From contig OY992537.1 of assembly GCA_963921195.1 (NCBI GenBank), forward strand, positions 98,414,736 to 98,478,735: a DNA stretch of 64,000 nt. Direction: 5' to 3'. Numbering within the stretch: the stretch's first letter is position 1; every line of letters begins with the position of its first letter. Below are positions 33,561 to 42,640 of this stretch, in pieces. Under the pieces are notes generated by a model that did not search any database, had not been told where the DNA came from, and saw only the letters and a program-made list of their open reading frames with translations. Both the position numbers and the translations under genes were made by a program. Source of the DNA: Pegoplata infirma. Taxonomy: Eukaryota > Arthropoda > Insecta > Diptera > Anthomyiidae.

Positions 33561-34017
33561 CAAAAAATGGCTGTGTGTTATTAGATTTGCATACAAACAG
33601 CTGTTTTTAAAAATGTCTTTTGATTTTGTTTATGATTTTTTGGCAGTATTAAGACTTCGGTAATATTTTACTTTCTTAAAATCCAAAGACTCGGTGGGAT
33701 GATCTAAACACACCTTTAGTAAGGATGGAACTTACCTGTACCTACACTAAAAAAATGATTCATCATATTGATGATACGGTTTCATCACTTGCTGTCAAAA
33801 ATGTTTATGACAAATTTCTTCATATTGGTGAAGCTTTTCTTCAATATGATGAAAAATATCATCAAAATTGAAAAAAAACAAGTGATGACACATTTATCAA
33901 TCATTAACTCGATTAAAAAAAAAGTGTTGCTACGCTGTTTTACATTTTAGGTGACGATATTTTCATATTTACATAAGTAGGTGTTTGTTATTATACTACA
34001 GATACAAATATTTATAT
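33561..34017. other. Unassigned; palindromic TCATCATATTGATGA segment
   Basis: Around 33755-33900 there are several tcatcatattgatgat and atgaaaaatatcatca blocks, similar in style to 9641-9865. The two 60-98 codon ORFs here are not conserved-looking. Confidence 0.35.
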
Positions 34018-34907
34018 TCCCGAGTAAAAATAATTTAATATGATCTTATATACTTTTATATAGTCATATTATTTCATATATGATCATGTGTGACACTATG
34101 TCTTGCGAGATAAATTTATATAATAAATTTTGATGTGCGATTTTTTTAAGATATCGACATACGTAATTATATGTTGTAACATCTGGTCCCATGCATCATT
34201 ACAAATTTCTAAGTGTTTTATATAAAATTTTATGTGCCTCCATTATTTTTTAATCTTTCTAAGTTTTTTCCAAGAACGCAAATATTTGCAACGTGTTTTA
34301 TATAAAATTTCATATGACTTCATATTTTTTTGTTTTTCTAAGTTTTTTCCAAGCACCACTTTTTTATCACGAATATTTTATAAGTGTTTTATATAAAATT
34401 TTATATGACTCCATCTTTAAAATTTTTTCTAAGTTTTTTCAAGGAACATTTTTTTATCGCAAATATTTTCTAAGTGTTTTATATAAAATTATATATGACT
34501 CCATTTTTTAAAATTTTTCTAAGTTTTTATAAGGACAAAGTTTTTATGAGAATATTTTCTAAGTGGTTTATATAAAATTTAACATGTCTCCATTTTTTTG
34601 AAATTTTTCTAAGTTTTTTTGAAGAACAACTAATTTTTATTATTTTAATTTTTCAAATTTTTATTAAAAACTAAAAAAAACATCAGATTTATAATATTGC
34701 ATAAATTTTAATATAATTGGATATAATTTTATATCATTGGATTAGACCAAAACTCGTATCAAAGTCGATATAAAGTTATATAAACTGATATTATTAGATA
34801 ATATTCGATCAAATCTTATGAAACCATTTTTCGTATAAAATTATATCGAAATAGACACGAACCCATATTAAATTATATATTGTGTCATATCATTTTTTTT
34901 ACTCGGG
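34018..34907. mobile_element. CCCGAG-TIR element, 890-bp copy
   Basis: Starts cccgagtaaaaataattt and ends ttttttttactcggg, with a 2-bp duplication TT (34016-34017 and 34908-34909). The middle (about 34215-34620) has five ~85-bp tandem units containing gtgttttatataaaatttta and tttttctaagttttt, which account for the ORF at 34293-34511. Confidence 0.8.
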
Positions 34908-34984
34908 TTGTTAAGATAGTGCAATAAGTACATAATATTTTCAAATGTATGAAAAACACCTTGACCTATTCGTGGAGGTGACGA

Positions 34985-36450
34985 AAGTTAAGCTAGAAAA
35001 AAATCTCAAATTCTGTGAAATTTTTTCTATAGAAAAACTTTCTCATTCTGTGACATTTTTTCTATATAGAAAAACATCTCACATTCTGTGACATTTTTTC
35101 TATATAGAAAAACATCTCACATTCTGTGACATTTTTTCTATATAGAAAAACATCTCACATTCTGTGACATTTTTTCTATATAGAAAAACATCTCACATTC
35201 TGTGACATTTTTTCTATATAGAAAAACATCTCACATTCTGTGACATTTTTTCTATATAGAAAAACATCTCACATTCTGTGACATTTTTTCTATATAGAAA
35301 AACATCTCACATTCTGTGACATTTTTTCTATATAGAAAAACATCTCACATTCTGTGACATTTTTTCTGTATAGAAAAACATCTCACATTCTGTGACATTT
35401 TTTCTATATAGAAAAACATCTCACATTCTGTGACATTTTTTCTATATAGAAAAAGTCTCACATTCTGTGACATTTTTTTCTATATAGAAAAAGTCTCACA
35501 TTCTGTGACATTTTTTTCTATATAGAAAAAGTCTCACATTCTGTGACATTTTTTTCTATATAGAAAAAGTCTCACATTCTGTGACATTTTTTCTATATAG
35601 AAAAAGTCTCACATTCTGTGACATTTTTTCTATATAGAAAAAGTCTCACATTCTGTGACATTTTTTCTATATAGAAAAACATCTCACATTCTGTGACATT
35701 TTTTCTATATAGAAAAACATCTCACATTCTGTGACATTTTTTCTATATAGAAAAACATCTCACATTCTGTGACATTTTTTCTATATAGAAAAACATCTCA
35801 CATTCTGTGACATTTTTTCTATATAGAAAAACATCTCACATTCTGTGACATTTTTTCTATATAGAAAAAGTCTCACATTCTGTGACATTTTTTTTTCTAT
35901 ATAGAAAAAGTCTCACATTCTGTGACATTTTTTCTATATAGAAAAAGTCTCACATTCTGTGACATTTTTTTTTCTATATAGAAAAAATCTCACACTCTGA
36001 CATTTTTTTCTATATAGAAAAAGTCTCACATTCTGTGACATTTTTTTCTATATATAGAAAAAAGTCTCACATTCTGTGACATTTTTCCTATACAGAAAAA
36101 AGTCTCACATTCTGTGACATTTTTTCTATATAGAAAAAAGTCTCACATTCTGTGACATTTTTTCTATATAGAAAAAGTCTCACATTCTGTGACATTTTTT
36201 TCTATATAGAAAAAGTCTCACATTCTGTGACATTTTTTCTGTCACAAAATGTGACACTTTTTTCTATATAGAAAAAGTCTCACATTCTGTGACATTTTTT
36301 TCTATATAGAAAAAGTCTCACATTCTGTGACATTTTTTTCTATATAGAAAAAGTCTCACATTCTGTGACATTTTTTTCTATATAGAAAAAGTCTCACATT
36401 CTGTGACATTTTTTTTTTTATATAGAAAAAGTCTCACATTCTGTCAGATT
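34985..36450. repeat. Satellite 2: ~38-bp dipalindromic tandem array
   Basis: About 38 units. Each has TCACATTCTGTGA (5-bp arms round TTC) and TTTTTCTATATAGAAAAA. Two unit classes differ between the modules: one has 'acatc' and the other 'gtc' before the first palindrome. The classes lie in blocks: 'acatc' at about 35065-35440 and 35665-35860, 'gtc' at about 35450-35660 and 35865-36440. One short inverted or broken unit is at 36237-36255. No spacers; not CRISPR. Confidence 0.92.
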
Positions 36451-37010
36451 TTTCCAAATAATTCATTCATTTAGGCATCTGCCAAGTAACCATTTTGTAA
36501 GTAAACATCACTAAACGAAAAAAAGTCAAAAACTGAAAAAAAAAGCTGCAACAACAATCAACCGCCAGGTGAGGTCGCCTTCATATTGAACAAAAAAAAA
36601 AACACTAGCATAGACGTCGTCTTCTATTAAAAAGACAAAAACAACAACGTTAAAATTCTAATCTATAAATTTCAAACATCATTGTATGGGTGAGTGTACA
36701 AAAAATTGCAATTTTGTTGTTGTTTTTTAAACAAAGAACTAAAATGTTGTTGCTATTTGTCTATCATACTAAAAACTGTCTAGGCAAAAAAAAAGACGAA
36801 ATACACAAAAAAAATATTTAAACAAAAAAAGCCGACGAAGACGATGTCTACCAACGACAACAACGATACAAATTTACTTTAGATAATAATTTGGAGCCAT
36901 TACCGCCAACATATTGTAAGTGTCAAAATTTTAGTTTTTCGATTTTTTAATACAAAACGATTACACAGTGATACACAAAACAAAAATGCAGGGATTCTCA
37001 GATAGATATT
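36451..37010. other. Less repetitive stretch with possible untranslated exon features
   Basis: This ~500 bp is richer in gacaacaac/aacaacg trinucleotides than its surroundings, a texture seen in fly 5' leaders. It has two donor-like sites, ccgccaggtgaggtc (around 36570) and acatattgtaagtgtc (around 36915). The longest frame from an ATG at 36844 is 12 codons. No gene is claimed. Confidence 0.25.
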
Positions 37011-37014
37011 CGGT

Positions 37015-37375
37015 TTTTCTGGCAAAATTTTTATTCTACTAGGCCTAATACTTATGTGGTACAAATTTGAGCCCAAACGGATTAAACTAATCCCTTGAAA
37101 TTTTTGAAAATTAAAAAAAAAAATTAAAAAAAAAAAAATTAAAAAAAAAAAATTTAAAAAAAAAAATAAAAAAATTAAAAAAAAAAAAAAAATTAAAAAA
37201 ACAAAAAATTAAAAAAAAAACTATGTCATGCGATATATTATATTTGTAATTTTTATGTATTGAACGCGATTATCAAAAAAAAGTTTTTAAAATCGGTTGA
37301 TCAGTTTTCAAGATATCTATCTCCATTTGAAATTTCCAAAAAATTTAGGTTTTTCCTACGTAACAAGTTTATTAA
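37015..37375 (+). repeat. GATATCGC dispersed repeat, interrupted copy
   Basis: Carries ctaggcctaatacttatgtg, then aatttgagcccaaacggatt, then a long A-run (37095-37215), then aaaatcggttgatcagtttt and gatatctatctccatttgaa. It continues after the MITE at 37378-37907 (37920-38190: gaaacttaatttgagccaaa, then cgatcaaaacttcggttgtt). Confidence 0.65.
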
Positions 37376-37377
37376 TA

Positions 37378-37907
37378 CACACAAAAAAAACTTTGTCAAA
37401 TTACTAGGAAAAGTCTCGTAATCCCATTTTACCAATATTTGACAGTTTTCCTTGTCTTTTAACAAATCGAAATTTACATTTTTTTTTGTAATTTTACGAT
37501 TTTTTTTGTACTTTTACAAATTTCCAAGATAATTTTACAAAAAAAAATCTAGTAAATTCACGAGAATTCCTTGTAATTTTAACTGCGCAAAAAAACTGTA
37601 AATTTACAATTTTATTGGTAAAAAGCTTGTAAAATTACAAAATTATTGGTAAAAAGCTTGTAAAGTTACTAGGAATACTCGTAAAATAGGAGGTAGCAAA
37701 AAATCTAGTAAAATTACGAAACCTCCTTGTAAATTTTAAAGTGTCAAAAAATTTGTTAATTTACAATTTTATTGGTAAAATCCTTGTAAAATTACAAAAT
37801 TATTGGTAAAAAGTTTGTAAAATTACCAGGAATTTTGGTCAATAGGAGGACTAGCCAAAAGAGAAGTTAAAAGTTTTTCTAGTAATTTTACTAGGTTTTT
37901 TTGAGTG
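37378..37907. mobile_element. MITE with CACACAAAAAAAA / TTTTTTTGAGTG ends
   Basis: Reverse orientation of the element at 20341-20914. Flanked by a TA duplication (37376-37377 and 37908-37909), consistent with but not proof of a Tc1/mariner-type insertion, and it cleanly splits a dispersed repeat. The interior repeats cttgtaaaattac and ctagtaaattc. Confidence 0.7.
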
Positions 37908-38217
37908 TATAATCTCAATATTTTTGCCTTTTCAAAAGAGCTAAAGACAAAACTTTCATTGAAACTTAATTTGAGCCAAATCGGATCATTTTAACGCGCC
38001 CTTTGATCAAAACTTCGGTTGTTTGAAAAATTTTCACTAAAATTCAAAAAAAAACTGCGCCGGTTAAAATTATCGGATTTTTCTCAAATAAAAGTTTGTA
38101 TCGAGCTCTATAATTGGTTCAATGAAACAAATTTTTTTTTCATTGGAAATTTTTTTACAAATTTCAAATGGGGATATCTCGAAAACTCTTTTACTGATTT
38201 GATATTTATATTCGTAT

Positions 38218-38373
38218 TAGTGTTTCCAATTCGGTTAATCGATTTACCGATTCCTCGATTAATCGCCTCTATTTTGGTTAATGTCGAAACAAATAATTTG
38301 AAACGCAAATAATTATTCGACCCGATTAATCGGTTAAAATGGTTCGATTAACCGGTTAATATTATTATCTCTA
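38218..38373. mobile_element. Small MITE-like element with GATTAATCG motifs
   Basis: Left ttagtgtttccaattcggtt and right aaccggttaatattattatc plus tcta are roughly inverted. Between them are gattaatcg and ggttaat motifs as in the ends of 17747-18856. The target duplication is not convincing. Confidence 0.4.
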
Positions 38374-38454
38374 TATTCTACTATAATTTGTTTGAAACAC
38401 ATCCTCTTTTTTACAAACACTTCCGAAAAAAGTCAAAACAACAGAAAAAAATAT

Positions 38455-38918
38455 TCAGAAACCAACAATTAACAGTTTAGAAAAGCAAAATTTAAAATTT
38501 AATCATTTAAAACTCAGAAATTATAATTAAAGTTTTCAAACGAGAAAATGAGAATCCCAATTAAAATTCAGAAAATCCCAATTGAAATTCAGAAAAGCTA
38601 ATTTAAACTCAGAAATTCCAATTGAAATTAAGAAATATAAATCAAAATTCAGAAACGCCCAATTAAAATTTACGAAAGCTCAATCCAAATTCAGAAGCTT
38701 ATTGAAATTTTGAAATCCTAATTGATATTCAGAAACTCACAATTTCACAAAATTTAAATTTACAGAAGCCTACTGAAATTAAGAAATCTCAATTGAAATT
38801 TAGAAAAGCAAAATTTTAATTTAAAAATTTTAAATGAAATTCAGAAAAGGTAATTCAGTTTTTGAAGAGCTAATAAAATTCAGAAATCTTAATTGAAATC
38901 CTAATTGAAATTTAGACA
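38455..38918. repeat. Degenerate ~21-bp array (same family as 19366-19950)
   Basis: Loose units like aattgaaattcagaaaagct repeat through the stretch. No coding. Confidence 0.65.
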
Positions 38919-40090
38919 AGTAGTTAAATTCGGCCTTGCCGAATGTAGTGATACCCTCCACAATTTAAAAAAGATTATTGCCAAAAACTTTATTTAAAAG
39001 GAAATTACTTTTGCAAAAAAAAAAAAATTTTGAAAAAAAAATTTCCGCGAAAAAAAAAATTTGGTAAAAAAAAATAGGCGATTTTTTTCTTTTTTTGTCA
39101 AAAAATATGTTCGTACTTCTTTAAATACCATTTGGTGTTCAATTATGTTCACATATGTCAACCAGAAGCCGAATTAAAGCATATTGTATTTTTAGGTTAT
39201 GTTGAATGTACTGAAATTTTTGAGGTGTGCTTACATTTTCGTTCATAACTTTTGAACCGCTGAACCGAAAAAAATAAAGAAATAAAATAAAACCAAGTAA
39301 AAAATGTTTAACTATAAATGCTTTTTCGAATGTATTAATACCCCTCACAATGTAAACAAGATTTTTTGGAAAAAAAAAAAAATCCGCGAAAAAAAAATTT
39401 GGTGACATAAAAAATCCGCCATTTTTTTTAATGTTTGTTTTTGTTTAAATTAATTAAATACCTTTCGTTATCGAATTTTGTTCAAATATGTCAACCAGCA
39501 GCCGAATTAAAGCATTTTGTATTTTTAGGTTATGTTGAATAATTTAATAATTTACTTGTTGTTGCCCCGAGAAGTTTGGTATTGCATTTGAGCAAAATCG
39601 GTTCAGCAGTTTAAAAGTTATGAACGAAAATGTAAGGACACCTCGAAAATTTTGGTATATTCAATGAATATACCAAAATTTTCGAGGTGTCCTTACATTT
39701 TCGTTCATAACTTTTAAACTGCTGAACCGATTTTGCTCAAATGCAATACCAAACTTCTCGGGGCAACAACAAGTAAATGTGGTAACTTTCAGTCATATAC
39801 GCGTAATATTTTGGCCGTGATCGTCATTTCAACAGACAAACGGACATCGCTAGAATGTCTTAAAATCGATCACAGATCAAAAAAAAAATATGTTTGTTTT
39901 TGCTTAAATACCATTCGGCATCGAATTTTGTTCAAATACGTCAATCAGTAGCCGAATTAAATCATTTTGTATTTTTAGGTTATGTTGAATATACCAACAT
40001 TTTCGAGGTGTCCTTACATTTTCGTTCATAACTTTTAAACTGCTGAACCGATTTTGCTCAAATGCAATACCAAACTTCTCGGGGCAACAA
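38919..40090. repeat. Cluster of TATACCCTCC-related units with inverted duplications
   Basis: It opens with the hairpin attcggccttgccgaat and gataccctccacaat. Three direct units share 'aaatacc.tt(c/t)g..atc.aattttgttc', 'cagccgaattaaagcatttt' and 'taggttatgttgaat' (about 39120-39205, 39460-39540, 39895-39990). Between them is the palindrome at 39550-39778, and a third copy of its right arm is at 39990-40087. Around 39830-39880, gacatcgctagaatgtctta links it to the 12873 and 26651 elements. Confidence 0.7.
39550..39778. repeat. Perfect palindrome, 114-bp arms, 1-nt centre
   Basis: The left arm (39550-39663) and right arm (39665-39778) are exact reverse complements, separated by a single A at 39664. 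I compared the arms base by base and found no mismatch. The next base outward on each side (39549 A, 39779 G) no longer pairs. Confidence 0.95.
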
Positions 40091-40978
40091 AGTTTTGGAT
40101 TTTTGGAAAATTTCCACCAAAAAAGAAAATTTGGATTTTTGAAAAACGGAACAGAAAAGTTTCGTTTACAGATAAAGCAATTTTTAATAAACTGCTCACG
40201 TTTAGTTTGTTTACATTTTAAGAGACCGCAATTTACAACATTTTGCCAGTAATGGCTCGAAATATATTTACGAAAAACAAAAAAAAAATATATTTTATCA
40301 TGATTGAAAAAGAATCATATAAAACGAAAAATATTTTAAGGTAAATTATAGAGAGACGAGTAGTTGAAAGAACCAACAACAACAACATTCGTCAAGCAGC
40401 GGTAGTAGCAAAAACAGCAGTTGTTGCTGTTGTTTTTATTTGAAAAACAAAAACACAAAACAACAACAGCAACAACAACAAAAAAAAGCTCAAGGTAACT
40501 AATCTTTTTAATATTCTTGAATTATTTTCGCGCATTAACTTAAGAATTTCACGTATGAGTGGAACTAATCGGTAAAACAAGAATTATAGTACATATTCGA
40601 TACAACAACAACAATAAATACAACAAACAACAATGACTACGAAAGCAACAACACTAACAACAACACCATCACAAAATGAGCTAGAACAAAAATCTATTTG
40701 CTTGGTTGAATATTATGATGATGATGATGATGATAATGATGATTTTTAATATCACAAACATAAATAATATAAAGACGGATGGACGGACAAAATAATACAG
40801 ACATCCCAAGTTATTGTTGTTTTGGAGGCACGGCCATTGTTATATAAAACAACTTTTAGTTGCAATTTTCGTGCATATATTACACTGTGCAACAATAAAC
40901 TGTATCTAGAATGGGACCAACAGCAAATGACAGAAAACCAAAATAGCACAAAAATTGTTTCTAGAAAATTTTATCGAT
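40091..40978. other. Low-copy stretch with CAA/CAG trinucleotides and a 17-bp hairpin
   Basis: Contains gttgttgctgttgtttt (40421-40437) and its complement (about 40458-40474), able to form a stem-loop, plus (caa)n and (gat)n tracts (40600-40740). This texture is common in fly introns and UTRs. The minus-strand ORFs (40392-40580, 40752-40949) are low-complexity. No gene is claimed. Confidence 0.35.
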
Positions 40979-42640
40979 ATCGATAACAAAAAAGTTTTTT
41001 TTTATAAAAAATTTATCGATATCGATAACGAAAAGTTTTCTATAGAAAATTAATCGATATCGATAACAAAAAATTTTTTATAGAAAATTTATCGATATCG
41101 ATAACAAAAAATTTTCTATAGAAAATTTTTAATATCGATATTGCTAGAATTTTCTATAGAAAATTTTTGATATTGATATCGATAGAATCTTCTATAGAAA
41201 ATTTTTGATATCGATATCGATAGAATTTTCGATAATTTTTTTTTTGTAATCGATAAAATTTTCTATAATTTTTTTTTTTTTTTGTTGTCATTGTTATCGA
41301 TAAAATTTTCTATAGAAAATTTCTTGTTATCGATAAAATTTTCTATACAATTTTTTTTGTTATCGTTATCGATAAAACTTTCTATAGAAAATTTTTTGTT
41401 ATCGATAAAATTTTCTATAGAAAATTTGTTGTTATCGATAAAATTTTCTATCCAAAATTTTTTGTTATCGTTATCGATAAAATTTTCTATAGAAAATTTT
41501 TTGTTATCGACAAAATTTTTTTATACAAAATTTTTTGTCATCGATAAAATTTTTTATAGAAAATTTTTTGTTATCGATAAAATTTTCTATAGAAAATTTT
41601 TTGTTATCGATAAAATTTTCTATAGAAAATTTTTTGTTATCGATAAAATTTTCTATAAAAAATTTTTTGTTATCGATAAAATTTTCTCTAGAAAATTTTT
41701 TATTATCAATAAAATTTTTTCTAGAAAATTTTTTGTTATCGATAAAATTTTCTATAGAAAATTTTTTGTTATCGATAAAATTTTCTATAGAATATTTTTT
41801 GTTATTTTGATCTATCGATATCAAAATTTTTTAATAGAAAATGCTATAAAATTTACTATAGAAAATTCTATCGATATCAAAAAATTTACTATAGAAAATT
41901 CTATCGATATCGATATCAAAAATTTACTATAGAAAATTCTATCGATATCGATATCAAAAATTTACTATAGAAAATTTTTGATAGAAAATTGCATCGATAT
42001 CGATAGCAAAAAATTTTCTATAGAAAATTCTAAAAAATTAAAATTATAAAAAATTTTTTGTTATCGATAAAATTTTCTCTAGAAAATTTTTTATTATCAA
42101 TAAAATTTTTTCTAGAAAATTTTTTGTTATCGATAAAATTTTCTATAGAAAATTTTTTGTTATCGATAAAATTTTCTATAGAAAATTTTTTGTTATCGAT
42201 AAAATTTTCTATAGAATATTTTTTGTTATTTTGATCTATCGATATCAAAATTTTTTAATAGAAAATGCTATAAAATTTACTATAGAAAATTCTATCGATA
42301 TCAAAAAATTTACTATAGAAAATTCTATCGATATCGATATCAAAAATTTACTATAGAAAATTCTATCGATATCGATATCAAAAATTTACTATAGAAAATT
42401 TTTGATAGAAAATTGCATCGATATCGATAGCAAAAAATTTTCTATAGAAAATTCTATCGATAGCAAAAAATTTTCTATAGAAAATTCTATCGATATCGAT
42501 AGCAAAAAATTGATATCTTTAGAATTTTCTATAGAACATTTTTTGCTATCGATATCGATAGCAAAAAATTTTCTATAGAAAATTCTATCGATATCGATAG
42601 CAAAAAATTTTCTATAGAAAATTCGATAGCAAAAAATTTT
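40979..42640. repeat. Satellite 3, diverged flank with higher-order duplication
   Basis: Units of about 39 bp alternate TTTTCTATAGAAAA with tatcgataa or atcgatatcgat variants. A block at about 41656-42029 recurs at about 42049-42480 with the same rare variants (ttttctctagaaaa, then ttattatcaataaaa, then ttttttctagaaaa). The second copy has one extra unit. Overlapping ORFs (41282-41932 and three others) result from a period divisible by three. Confidence 0.85.

Noticed and set aside
2727..34965. Shared aaaacaccttga just left of satellites 1 and 2 as a common flank
   Set aside because: Only 12 bases match; the surrounding sequence does not align.
34985..36450. CRISPR array
   Set aside because: Repeats are continuous with no unique spacers, and the context is eukaryotic.
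41282..41932. 216-codon ORF and overlapping ORFs on both strands
   Set aside because: Same satellite, diverged flank; simultaneous open frames on both strands reflect the palindromic unit.
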